A stretch of DNA of 64,000 nucleotides from Triatoma infestans (taxonomy: Eukaryota; Arthropoda; Insecta; Hemiptera; Reduviidae): NCBI GenBank assembly GCA_011037195.1, contig JAAEAF010003494.1, positions 1 to 64,000 on the forward strand, in the 5' to 3' direction. A program made the translations under genes and the position numbers. Positions 20,370 to 30,589 of this stretch are shown here, piece by piece. How positions within the stretch are numbered: the first letter of the stretch is position 1; every line of letters starts with the position of its first letter. The notes below the pieces were generated by a model. The model ran no database searches. It saw only the letters and a program-made list of their open reading frames with translations, and had not been told where the DNA came from.

Positions 20370-20985
20370 ATGAATCACATAAGATTAGAGAAGAAAAAAT
20401 TCCAGAATTTTGATTAGAAATCGAGGGCCAGTACATTTTAGTTGGTGGCCCTGATAAGGGCCGTTGGCGGTCAGTGGAGCACGCGCACTTTCAAATGTTA
20501 CTCGCAGCCATGGCCTTTGGTTTTCAAGTACGACGAACAGTTTTTCGTCAATATCTTTGTCAATTTTACGGCACAAACGTTGAAATTTGGTGAATCGCCG
20601 GCACAAATGTAGCACTAACGATTGGTAAAAAGAAAAATTGAAAAAAGTGAAAATAAAGTTTGTGGCCAGTCTAACTTGACGTCAAGTTGGACTGGCCACT
20701 TTATTTGTTTAATAACTTTTTCAATTTTACGGCACAAACGATGAAATTTGGTGAATCGCCGGCACAAACGCAGCACTAACGATTGGTAAAAAAAGAATTT
20801 TCAAAAGTCAAATAGAAATTGGTGGCCAGTCTAACTTGACGTCAAGTTGGGCTGGCCACATTCTTCCTTTAATAACTCTGCTAATTATACGGCACAAACG
20901 CTGAAATTTTGCAGATCGCCGGCACAAACGATGTGCAAAAAATCTTTTAAAAATTCGATGGTGGCCAGTCCAACTTGACGGACGT
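20370..20985 (-). repeat. Right terminal inverted repeat
   Basis: Reverse complement of the left repeat from its tip to about 16,428, but with two palindromes (20,663-20,698 and 20,823-20,858) instead of four. The length difference from the left copy (about 327 bp) is almost exactly two 161-bp units. Confidence 0.9.
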
Positions 20986-20994
20986 CAACCATTA
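20986..20994 (+). repeat. 9-bp target duplication, right
   Basis: CAACCATTA, directly abutting the element end GACGGACGT. Confidence 0.85.
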
Positions 20995-21125
20995 TTTGTC
21001 AAACAGTGTGATAACATGGATTTGCTCTGTGCTCATGAAACCGGTCGATGACCACAAAAAGAAATAGGCCATCAAAGAAAATATCTTTCATGTATATATG
21101 TTGGTAATTTGAAACCAATATAGAC

Positions 21126-21360
21126 ATTTTTTTTTTTTTTTTTAATTGAGGCGTTCCTACATCTGTGGTCACTAGCACCCGGCGTCTTCTCAGTACACTG
21201 CCAGCGTTCGTACAGTGTTCTCTCGCTACAGACAACACTGTCCAACAATGAGCTGTAGAGGCTCCAATGAAGAAAAAGATCTACGGAGTAGCACTGGACT
21301 CGAACCCGTGCTTGCGCCAGAGAGTCCAACGCGCTACGACTGAACTAATCCGTTCCCTTA
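21126..21360 (-). mobile_element. tRNA-derived SINE with A-tail
   Basis: Read on the minus strand: a tRNA-like head with TTAGTTCAGTCGTAGCGCG (A-box region, 21,322-21,348), a perfect B box GGTTCGAGTCC (21,297-21,307), a body of about 150 bp, and an A-tail seen as a T-run at 21,126-21,143. A second copy with the same flanks is at 61,001-61,230, and a diverged body fragment lies at 25,845-25,945. Confidence 0.8.
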
Positions 21361-23400
21361 AAATGGGTTATTATTATAAATATTAGGTAAAGAATGTGCA
21401 TGTGCTCTAATTTAATAATTGGACGTTAAGGTGGCTAATTAAGGAGGAATTACTTTACTTGGTACATATTCTAAGCAGACAAATTAACCCTTAAGCATCA
21501 CAAAAGAGTGGCGATAAGGTTCGGGTCATAAAAACAAGAAAAATCTAGTAAAGTAAATAGAGACAATGTACATATTTAATACTCGAACCAAATTCAATTA
21601 AATAGATCAGGAAACTGAAATTTGAAGCAAAGATAGTTTCAGACATACGATAATATTAAGATGACTATTTCTGTTACTGTAAAAAGATGCGTATGTTCTA
21701 AAGTGTTTCAAAGCATGAAGTATAATGATATGGAAAAATAGTTTGCTACAGAGATTTACTTAGAAAACAATTAGTATGAATTAATTCCTTCCTTTATTAT
21801 GAATAAATAAAAAAACGGATAATTATTTCCCCGTATTAATATAACCCAACTTGCTATCATTCTAGACAGACGTTTTTTTCTTAATGTATCAAAACATTTA
21901 TAATCTCTTACTACTTTCAATTCAATTCCTCTGCTGTCAAAATTTCCAATTGATTTTCTCTGTTTGTCTTCCTGCTTTCAACATTTACACAATAAAATAA
22001 ACAATGACCTTAACCTACTGGTAATAGTCAGTAAAAGCATCAACTCTACAAGAAATAAATCCAGATCATTAGTTTCAATGATGTGAAGTTCGTCACGAAC
22101 GCTGTATTTTATGTTGTAAAATAATTAGTGAGCGTACCGCAACATCCACTTGACAATACCAAATACACCGGTTGTACCAAACATCAAATCATCAATATTA
22201 TTGAGTTCAGCACTAATTTTCACTAAGAATTGTGATATCACTTAATAATTAATAAAATTAAATAAAAATATTGGCTAAATATTAAGCTCCTAAGATTTAA
22301 GTAATAGTTTAGCATATTAAGGTTCCTTAGCCTTATTAAAAAAAGAAATAGTTCTCCTCAAAAAGTTAAATTAACCTCATACAAGGAATTGTTCCGAAAA
22401 AAATGACTGAAAATCTATTTTTATTGTTATTAAATCTATTATTATTAATAATAATTAATATTGATAATTTACATAGATAATAGATAATCTATATAAATAA
22501 TTAATAATAGACAATCTGTTAATAAACTATTATTTTGTTATTAAACTAATAAATAAATGAAAGCAAAAAATATAACATATACTTACCTAAGCTCAGTTCT
22601 AAATTACAATAAATATAACGAGAAAATTATATTTCTCTTTACTTAATGCCAAAGAAATAAGTAATAAACGCTTCACTAATAATATTTAAATATAATTTGT
22701 AAACCCAGGTAACAAAGCAAACATTTATTATGTAGGCAATAACTATTTTACTATGAGGGTAAAAATGGATAAATCAAAGAAAAGAATTGAAGAATTACAT
22801 ATTGATGGGAGAAACCTCAAAATATCATAACCAAGAATAACTTAAAGAAACACCTTCATAATTAAGGAATGCGTCATTCCGTTTCTTTACAAGAATTATA
22901 TGTCCTTTTATAACACTATATATATATATTATAACCTTACTCTTCAACAACTCAAAGCAACGGGTACACTGCCTTTCCAATTTGAAATAATGATTAACTG
23001 TCCAATGCAAATATAATAAGTATAATACCATGGTAATGATTAAGAGAGTGTGGTGACTTTAAGAATTATACAATGAAAAACAAACAGCTATTTTTCCCTC
23101 ACAGCTTTACTTCAGAAAAATCTGGTTTGAAACACAATCTAATTTCTCTTACAGCAGTTAATAGAGAAATAATTGAAAACTATTCTTTAAACTTAAAATT
23201 ATTATTAAATAATGACTTGTCTTCAATTTTATGTCAATGGTAAATTCCAAATTAAATAAAATATCTTGTTTGAGAAAAGCAAAAATTTTCCCTCCTCCCT
23301 AAACTAGATGAGGCCAAGATTAAAATGTAAGAAGTTATTTTCATGTTTGCAAAAGAAAATAAGCTGAGCGCTAAAAAAAAATGATAAATACATAAAATGA
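21361..23400. repeat. Block D, AT-rich unit segment
   Basis: Non-coding DNA shared with 48,966-50,540 and 61,480-63,400. Markers are AATATAACCCAACTTGCTA, GATGTGAAGTTCGTCACGAA, CCACTTGACAATACCAAATAC and AAACCTCAAAATATCATAACC. No gene, promoter or RNA is recognised. Confidence 0.75.
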
Positions 23401-23439
23401 CGTTAACAAATTTAAGTCTATGTTCCTAACCCCACCACT

Positions 23440-23870
23440 CCCCTAAAAGTGCCCTTAAATGAATATTCCCGGAGAAATGTTTTAAATAAAAGTTGTAGAT
23501 CTTTGCTTGTGTAGTTGATATATCATGTTTGCAGAAAAGTGCCGGGGCTATTTTTGAGGAAATCGTAGAACCTGGAAAAAAACCATACAGCAAAGTGGTA
23601 TTTCCGATTGAGGAATTTTGACAGATGACCTACTGTCAGATCCCATGGTAATACCCAAACGTAATGTCATGTTTACTATGATTTTTCGTTTTTGAGATAT
23701 CAGTTTATATATACACGGGCACACACAAAGTCAGACTCACACACATACGATTTTCTAAAAATTACATTTTTTGATTTAGGGACCTCAAAACGTGTATTTC
23801 CGATGAAAACTCCATTTCGAAAATTTGACATTTTCTGCACCTTGATTTTCTACTTCTTACTTCAACTTAC
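23440..23870 (+). repeat. U repeat with tail
   Basis: Has CCCTAAAAGTGCCCTTAAATGAAT, AAAAGTTGTAGATCTTTG, TACCCAAACG.AATG and the tail motif GACCTCAAAACGTGTATTTCCG. Short open frames inside it are not coding. Confidence 0.65.
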
Positions 23871-24019
23871 ACGTATGGGAAAGTTGTGTGAGTGTATCAC
23901 ACCAGATTCTTTTTTGTCATTATAAAACATTAAGTTTACAGGTTGTGATCCCTTTGGAAATTAGCATTATAATAAATATAAGTAGTATTTATAACCTTTT
24001 TGTAGTGAAAATGTGCCCG

Positions 24020-24185
24020 GCACATCTTTATCGAGCAACTCGATATTTTACACAAGTTGTTCATAACATTCCTTAACTAGATGTTCTGATGCTCCCGAAT
24101 CAATCACAAAGGTTACACTACGATTTGACATAACAATCCTTGTTTTTGTATTCAGAGCAGCAAAAGATACACACACTTCTTTATT
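24020..24185 (-). pseudogene. Copia-type protease fragment
   Basis: Minus-strand reading gives T-F-V-I-D-S-G-A-S-E-H-L-V. The D-S-G-A active site and following motif are typical of Ty1/copia proteases, preceded by N-R-S-V. A stop follows within 20 codons. It pairs with the gag remnant at 24,420-24,605 in the same orientation. Confidence 0.75.
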
Positions 24186-24419
24186 GGCTGTAAGATTGCA
24201 TTGTCTAGAGTGCTGCTAAGTAAGCTATTACTAGATTGCTTACTTACTAGATTGCATTGTCTAGTAAGTAAGCTAACTTCATCAACATTATCTAATTTTA
24301 AGATTTTATTGTTTATGAATTTCACTCGCCATCTTACAATCGGGATTTTACGAATTCTAAGTAACCGATGTGGACAGAGTCTCAATTGGAGTGATTATGG
24401 AAGAGTCTCAATAGCAGAA

Positions 24420-24605
24420 TAATCAATCGTATTACTCTGGCATGGTGAGGAGCAAGTGGCAGACTGTATCACTTCCTTCCATTGCTAGTTGTATCTGCTT
24501 TCTTCCGGTATTTTCTAGTTCTCTATTTAACATATCAAATTTGACAAAATGGTCATCTGATGTGCATTTTAGCGACAAAAATTGATGCCTAAAATATAAA
24601 TTTTC
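24420..24605 (-). pseudogene. Copia-type gag fragment
   Basis: Reads L-K-C-T-S-D-D-H-F-V-K-F-D, then R-E-L-E-N-T-G and V-C-H-L-L-L-T-M-P-E, the pattern of the copia-like gag domain (UBN2 type). The 24,186-24,420 stretch between it and the protease has no zinc knuckle and includes a small repeat of TTACTAGATTGC. Another gag fragment of the same family lies at 62,395-62,640. Confidence 0.75.
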
Positions 24606-24609
24606 TTGG

Positions 24610-24978
24610 GTAATTTAATTTTAATGCTTTATGGTGTTATAGGATTTGGGTATATTTTCGATTTTAACACCTAGTTTCTATCATAAATAGAACAAATTTT
24701 CTTGTATGTTGAATAAAACCTAGGCAACTTTCATTTCATGAAGTTCTTATTGCATGGTAATGAAAACATGTGTACATGTGGTTGTACGGATCCCCTCCCC
24801 CGTAGGACTAGGGTTATTTTATTTGATGAGTTTGAATACACATTCGAATTCTTATTCATTTTTTTGGTATATTAAGAGAATAGGTTTTTATGTTAATTCT
24901 TTTAATACATTATTATTCTCTTTGTGCATTCAATCATTGAATGGATAACAAGTGAAATGAATAAAGTTATTACATCTT
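24610..24978. other. Spacer, no gene seen
   Basis: AT-rich, no recognisable element. Confidence 0.5.
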
Positions 24979-24980
24979 TC

Positions 24981-25146
24981 TTGTGGTTGGTTCCATAGAG
25001 CTGGAAATTATCAGATATATTTTCCGTGACATCCAAGATATTCCGAGTGTATCAACTAAATTTCAGGCAAGTCTATGTCCTCAGAGACCGAAAACGGTCG
25101 ATGACCACAAAAAGAAGTTAACATCAAGAAAAATATCTCTGATTAG
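24981..25146. mobile_element. Palindromic MITE copy
   Basis: Left arm TTGTGGTTGGTTCCATAGAG..TTTTCCGTGA and right arm GGTCGATGACCACAAAAAG..AAATATCTCTGAT. Same family as 15,391, 48,825 and 61,241. Confidence 0.75.
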
Positions 25147-25165
25147 TACATGTTTAATTGAAGAG

Positions 25166-25600
25166 AGTGCAGCTATTTGTAATCTGTACCATTAATATTT
25201 AATTTTTTAAAGGATTATTCCTTATCTTTGAATTACAGATTTTTATATGATTCCGACATAGATGAATGGAATGATGCAAGAACGTTAGATGGAAGTGGCA
25301 GGAGTATGCACCCAGTTTGAGTAAAAGTTTAAATAGATTTACTAAGTTTCAGGTTAGATGGAATGTAAAATGTAGCGAATGTTGTGAATGCAGAAATTGG
25401 AAATTGATATTAATAAATTGTTACAAGAGCAAAAAACTCAAAACAGTTGTTTGTTCGGTCCTTTATTTGACGAGAATGAGGATGCTGTATCATATTATTG
25501 CTCAGATATTTAATGAAAAATTTAATCTTGAGGAACATGGAAAATTCTATGGTAAAAATCTATTATTTATTAATTAAATTGTTCAAATCTTTTTAATTGT
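25166..25600 (+). repeat. Block K, diverged copy
   Basis: Aligns with 9155-9650. An acceptor ATTACAG ends at 25,238 and is followed by F-L-Y-D-S-D-I-D-E-W-N-D-A-R-T, but one base is lost near 25,297 so the frame shifts before S-L-S-K-S-L-N-R-F-T. It belongs to a unit that has lost its ZNF array. Confidence 0.6.
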
Positions 25601-25844
25601 ATATGTATATTTTAGAACATCTGTTGGACATGTAGTAATAAGGAACTTAAGATGGTTATGGATTATTTTCAGCATGGCCATTATTTTGCCATGAGATGGG
25701 TGTACATGGGAGGGGGGCGGCTATATACCCTAGAAAGAGAGAAACAGATATATGGCGTACTAGGGGACTATCATGTACGAGAACATTTTTATTAACAAGA
25801 ATGGTAGGAAAGTAAGTGTTCAGACCCAAGATTTTCTCTTCCTA
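25601..25844. other. Spacer, no gene seen
   Basis: No recognisable element; a G-rich run near 25,708-25,720. Confidence 0.5.
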
Positions 25845-25945
25845 GGAACCTCCACAGTTCACTCTCTATCCGCTGATGGGCAGTGTTGTGGGGATCGAGT
25901 GATCCCTGCTCGGAGCCCGCCAGTGCACTGAGAAGAAAAGGGTTG
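25845..25945 (+). mobile_element. Diverged SINE body fragment
   Basis: GGGCAGTGTTGTGG and CAGTGCACTGAGAAGA match, in order and spacing, GGACAGTGTTGTCTG and CAGTGTACTGAGAAGA of the minus-strand SINE at 21,126-21,360. The tRNA head is not preserved. Confidence 0.5.
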
Positions 25946-26227
25946 AGACTGATAATAGTGATAGTGATAAAAAATGACAATGAATAGGTAGAAGGGGAGC
26001 AGAGAGAGGGAGAGAAGGAACTGTAGATTGTCATTAAATGTTAAATACAGAGACGGTTACAGCAAAACCAAAGAATACTGCATTATATGATGTGTATTGT
26101 GTAGGGGGTATGCAGTAAAGCAAAAAGACCGAAAACCAACGGACATCAATCAGTTGATCTTTTAGGTTTCAGCGGCCATTTTCATGAAAAACACTGAGTT
26201 ATTATTGCCTTTTAAGGTGTAACGACC

Positions 26228-26263
26228 CTGAAGAGGCTCCTTGCAACCACGGCGAAACGTCGG
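26228..26263 (+). other. Hammerhead-like core motif
   Basis: CTGAAGA is followed 17 bases later by GCGAAACGTCGG. These resemble the CUGANGA and GAAA boxes of hammerhead ribozymes found in some retroelements. The putative stem II does not pair well, so it is at most a relic. Confidence 0.25.
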
Positions 26264-26829
26264 TATTTAGCAAACCATTGACGCGGTTTCAACCCCGAAC
26301 TTCAAATATTTTTCATCAATCATGCTTTCACCTGTCATTTTTAACAGTCTATAAGGCTGTCTGCTATAAAATGAAATACTGTCTATAACTTTGATAAAAA
26401 ACAATATACATTAAAATAAACAAAGAAATCTGGGGCGAAACGTTCATACAGACTTTCCCTTTCGCCAGTTAATTACAATCACATTACATAAAATGTCAAA
26501 TTTTCTTTAACCTTTATAAGGCTCTTAGTTCTCTGGTTTCAAGGTTTGGCTGAAACAAGTGAGTAGAAGGAAAACATCGGTTCCGGCCGGGGTTCTAATC
26601 AACTTGAGCGTTGGTTTGAAGTGTATGAGAGGTAGCATAAGATAGGGGCTGTCTTTGATTTTATATTTTACATAATTTTTAATTTTATAATTTTTTATAA
26701 CCTGATAACATATTTTTTCAAAAATAAGATCAATCTTATGAATGTGAGGCTGAGTCACACCGATGCGAGTGTTGACCATGCGTGTTGCCTTGCGTTCTCT
26801 TACAGTCTGGAAAGTAAAGAAGGGACGCG
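26264..26829. other. Spacer, no gene seen
   Basis: No recognisable element on either strand. Confidence 0.5.
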
Positions 26830-27300
26830 CATGCGCTGCAAATTTGTATTAATACTGATTTATATCTTAATAATCAAATTATAAAGTTTATTTAATCCTA
26901 ATTTGCTGCAAAATCAAACCCATGGAATACTACAAATTCACAATGTGGTTGCCATATTGATTTATAAAATGTATTTTGTATATATTGAATAGCAATTAAA
27001 CATTGTCCAGTTGCATATCTTGCGCAATTAACATATCTCATCCAATTCTTTCTGCTATGGGGCTGTCATCAATGCCAAATGTTTAATTATCTGATTTTAT
27101 ATATAAAATAAAAAATGTCAAACAGATTTCTGTTCTGTACTTCTCAACTCATAATTGACCCATTTTATTCAAACAGAGAAATTTTAGAATAGCTAAGATG
27201 ATAAAGATGGCTAACTAGTACGTTTTACTTTTTCTCACTACAAATAAAATTTGCTGTGTGTGTGTATATCAAAAACGAATGTCGCCGGAAGCACAAACTT
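26830..27300. repeat. Block F without a ZNF array
   Basis: Carries the same markers as 12,950-13,400 (CCATGGAATACT, GTCCAGTTGCATATCTTGCG, GGGGCTGTCATCAATGCCAAATG). No finger sequence lies between it and block K at 25,166. It is the relic of an additional duplication unit. Confidence 0.7.
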
Positions 27301-27416
27301 TTGTTTTTTTGCAAAAAGCTATGCCCAGCTTAACTGAAGTTAATCTTTAATATTCTAATTATCCTTAGTTCAATACAAAGTTGGTGCCTGTAGTATTGAT
27401 TTATAATTAAAGGGGT

Positions 27417-28223
27417 TTACAATCGTTTCAGATATTTTGGTAAACAATATTTTCTTTCTCTCGCATGCCCGGGACAAATCATTATTAAATGTTCTAGCGC
27501 TTTGGTCTCTCCACATTCATTACATTGTGAGTTCTCTGATATGCCAATCCTGTCGCAGTAAGCCTTACATAGACCGTGATTAGCTCGCATTCTGCAAATT
27601 ATTCTTACATGTTTCTTATTAATAGGCAATCCATAATGCCATGGCCTTTTATGAACTTCCGGATTTATGGATTTATAAAATAACCCCTTTATAGACTCCT
27701 CATATTCACATTGCCAGGCATTCCATATTCTTTTTTGGATAACAGGGAATACGTCACTTATAGGAACTTTACTGTTAACAATCATCCCGTCGCAAATAGC
27801 TTGTTTCGCAAACGAGTCGGCCAGCTCATCCATGGCCTTTGATCCATACAAAGCAGACTGCACACTCTTTAGCTGAGAGCTGCGTAACACTTATTATTAT
27901 TTCCCTAACAATATGGTTTAAATGCAGATTCTTAGTACAGTTACTCAATTTAAGGAGAGGGCTTTTCTGTCCGTTAAAACGACCCAATTTTCTTTATTAC
28001 CAGAATCTAAAGCGTACTTCAGGGCTGCGTCTATAGCGTACATCTCAGCAGACAAAATCGCATAGATATCAGGCAGTCTAAACTTTACAACGTGATAGTC
28101 CTTATGATCATAAACTGCACATCCTACTCCATTTTGCGTCTTTGAACCATCAGGGTATAATAACTGCGACTTAGGCCACTTTTGAGAAACATACTCAAGT
28201 ACATACTTATCGGAATACTGCAA
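27417..28223 (-). pseudogene. RNase H and C-terminal zinc region, I-like copy 2
   Basis: RNase H motifs are visible as Y-P-D-G-S-K-T, S-A-E-M-Y-A-I-D-A-A-L and L-T-D-R-K-A-L, then W-I-K-G-H in another frame, then M-D-E-L-A-D-S-F-A-K-Q. The end has C-x2-C-G-E followed by L-E-H-L-I-M-I-C-P-G-H, the zinc-binding motif that closes ORF2 in I-type elements. Frame breaks occur around 27,890-27,945. Confidence 0.85.
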
Positions 28224-28264
28224 ATCTGCTGGCTAGCCGAAGAAATAAATTTGCAGCGATCGAT

Positions 28265-29346
28265 TTAAAACCTGATAGTCAACAGAAAATGATGGCAATC
28301 GAGGATTGTTTTGTAGGATACCGAAGAATGGGGCATTATCCTGAAACTTGAAGTTATAAGAGGTGTCTTCTTCTCTTGCCAGTACCTTGATGTTAGTACG
28401 GGCACATTTAGATTATTAATTTTTCTTATTAATATCTCATTAGATGCTGCATATTTCACTATTGCTCTGTCCGATAATATTTTCCTCCAATGTGGCAACG
28501 GTAGTTCATCTGCCTCTGATAGCACTCATTATACCCGTAACAAAGACGTAGCCAACGATTCTGCAATACATCTAGTCTCTTTAAATTTGTCCCACTGGCA
28601 TGATCACAGAAAATCGAACCATAATCTATATGGATCTAATTGCTGCCCTATAGAATCTTTGAGCAGTGCCAGGATCTGCATTTATATTTGTAATCATTCT
28701 AAGAATGTAAACATATTTTTCGGATTTATCCAATAAATGATTAATGTGAGATGCCCAGTTCAACGACTTGTCCATAAATAAACCCAGAAATCTGACTACT
28801 GTCTTGCAAGGAAAGCGCATTCCACCAAGCGAAATCTTTTCTGAGACTGGCAAGCTTCTTTTCCGCGTAAATGGGCAGACCACTGTTTTTTCTGGAGAAA
28901 TATTCAACCCATTTTCGCTAAACCATTTTTTTAATTCTTTCATAGAGGTGTCTAATTTAGTTTGACAAATATTAAAATCTTTATTTGTGACATAAATACG
29001 TCGAAATCCAAATAGGCTATTAAGGGGTTTGTTGTGATACTCCAACCATCATTCCATTCTTCTTTTCAACACCGTCTCGAAAGTTTCTAGAACGCAGGAC
29101 GATAAGGGTATCGGTCTATAAGACGTAGCTTCCTGGGGCGGCTTCCCAGGTTTCAAAATGGGAACAACCATATCTTCTTTCCAAGGACTAGGAAACTCAC
29201 CAGCCAGCCATATATTGTTGCATAAATCTCGTAGATTATTTATTGTATGGATAGGAAGCTTTTGTAACATTGAATATACTTTATGGTCTCTCCCGGGGGG
29301 CTGTGTTACCAGAATGTTGTATGGCAGAAGAGATCTCAGCAGATGA
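28265..29346 (-). pseudogene. Reverse transcriptase, I-like copy 2, palm deleted
   Basis: The N-terminal RT blocks (S-Y-R-P-I-P-L-S-S-C) match copy 1. After G-F-R-R the sequence jumps to K-D-F-N-I-C-Q-T-K-L, which is followed by W-F-S-E-N-G-L-N-I-S-P-E-K-T and L-G-L-F-M-D. The stretch that should hold the catalytic Y-x-D-D is missing. The thumb continues at 28,265-28,525 in other frames. Confidence 0.85.
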
Positions 29347-29480
29347 AATTTTATCTAACAGTTATTTATGAACGACTTATAAGTATCGGCATAGTTACAA
29401 TTATTAAAATGAGTGGTATAGTTCTCCCAATCGGCCTTATTAATATTCCAATATAGGATAATAATTATATTCACTAAAAG

Positions 29481-29999
29481 TTAAATGGTTTGAGTTAATA
29501 AGTATGGGAAGATGGTTTGAGCCCTTAGGCTGCTGTATAACTGCCCGGTCAAAACTGGCAGCGTTGATACTAAACTTAGAGTCATATCTATTGCTGAACG
29601 CCTAATCTGATTTATGTTTCCAATGAGGGTTGGACTACTATCCTTTAAATATACCAAATTAGCTTCTTCTGCGGCCAACAGAAGAGATCTATCTTTACTA
29701 TCAGTAATATCACTACCCAAAGAAATGTGATGGCAGTAGAAAATTCCACATATAACAGAGGGTCGAGGAACACTATCAAAGAAACGTTCCCATGCCCTCT
29801 GTGAAATATTATTGTTGGGTTTATTATACAGAGAAATTATTTCAATACAGCCACTATTATGATATAAATTTACAGATGCGCCTACACCCATAACACCTGA
29901 TGGAGAAGCAAGATTTTTAATTTCAGAAAATAATACAGTATTTTTTAAAAGTAAAGCGACTCCAGCTTTTCCATCCGAACGATCTTGCCTTATCAATGA
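29481..29999 (-). pseudogene. Endonuclease fragment, I-like copy 2
   Basis: Nearly the same as copy 1 (D-R-S-D-G-K-A-G-V, C-G-I-F-Y-C-H in place of C-G-D-F-N-C-H). The C-terminal part is frameshifted around 29,570. It is cut off by the RTE junction at about 30,000, the same position as in copy 1. Confidence 0.8.
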
Positions 30000-30005
30000 A
30001 TTTCC

Positions 30006-30580
30006 TCATGAGAATCAGCCATGGGAACGGAAACGGGAATAGCTAACAGGAGTGAACATGTTGATGAGGAAGAAATACCCCCGAAAAAGAAGACATCGAA
30101 GAAATAATAATGTCACTAAAAGATTATAAGGCACCAGGCATAGACGGATACATGCTGAATTCTTTAAACATGGAGGAGATGCCAAAGTTGAGCTAGTTCA
30201 TTCGCTAATTTGCGATATATAGATCATTGAAAGGATGCCAAGCGAATGGAGTAAGACAATGAACGCTGAAGTGCAATCCATAACGCTGAAGGCAATGATC
30301 ACTGTGTCCGATCCATAAAAAAGGGGACACGTTGGATTGCAAGAATTACAGAGGTATAGCGCTCCACCAGTAATGTATAAGTTATGATCAATTGCCATCA
30401 ACAACCAGCGTAGTACCAGTGTAGTTTCAGACCAGGAAGATCAGCCATCGACCGTATAGGCAAATCATAGAGAACGCCTACGAATTTAACATAGATCTGC
30501 ATCACTTATTTGTATACTATAAACAAGCATAGGACGGTGTAAATAGAAAAGAAGCTTTAGCCGATCTAAGGGATTAATTA
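30006..30580 (+). pseudogene. RTE-type RT fragment, copy 2
   Basis: Almost base-for-base the same as 4882-5430 with small indels, for example about 20 extra bases near 30,275. It carries K-A-P-G-I-D-G and F-R-P-G-R-S-A-I-D. Confidence 0.75.
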
Positions 30581-30589
30581 GAGATATTA

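Larger units (their letters stand above)
15486..20985 (+). mobile_element. 5.5-kb Foldback/Mutator-like DNA transposon
   Basis: Exactly 5,500 bp between perfect 9-bp duplications. Both ends start with ACGTCCGTCAAGTTGG reading inward. The inverted repeats are long (about 943 bp left, about 616 bp right) and are made of tandem 161-bp units. A 9-bp duplication with long, repeat-built inverted termini is the hallmark of Foldback elements and related Mutator-like (MULE, NOF) transposons. The interior is about 3.9 kb, AT-rich, with several short plus-strand open frames next to plausible splice sites. I found no D-D-E transposase domain, so this could be non-autonomous or a divergent family. I considered Polinton (6-bp duplication, much larger) and a parvovirus-like insert; the 9-bp duplication argues against both. 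Confidence 0.75.
15391..21100. mobile_element. Palindromic MITE, split by a 5.5-kb insertion
   Basis: The left arm (15,391-15,476) contains TTGTGGTTGGTTCCGCAGAG and TCGACCGGTTTCGGGCG. The right arm (about 21,038-21,092) is its inverse, with GAAACCGGTCGATGACCAC. The halves are separated by 15,486-20,985 plus its target duplication. Relatives are at 24,981-25,146, 48,825-48,965 and 61,241-61,458. The copy at 48,825 reads straight through the insertion site. Confidence 0.8.

Noticed and set aside
15486..20985. Polinton or parvovirus-like origin for the 5.5-kb element
   Set aside because: The duplication is 9 bp, not 6 bp as for Polintons; the size is far too small for Polintons; and no viral polymerase, helicase or capsid motif is visible.
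21290..21360. Apparent tRNA gene on the minus strand
   Set aside because: It has A and B boxes but is followed by a SINE body and A-tail, and the cloverleaf is incomplete.
23692..24076. Short open frames in and after the U repeat
   Set aside because: Other U copies do not keep these frames.
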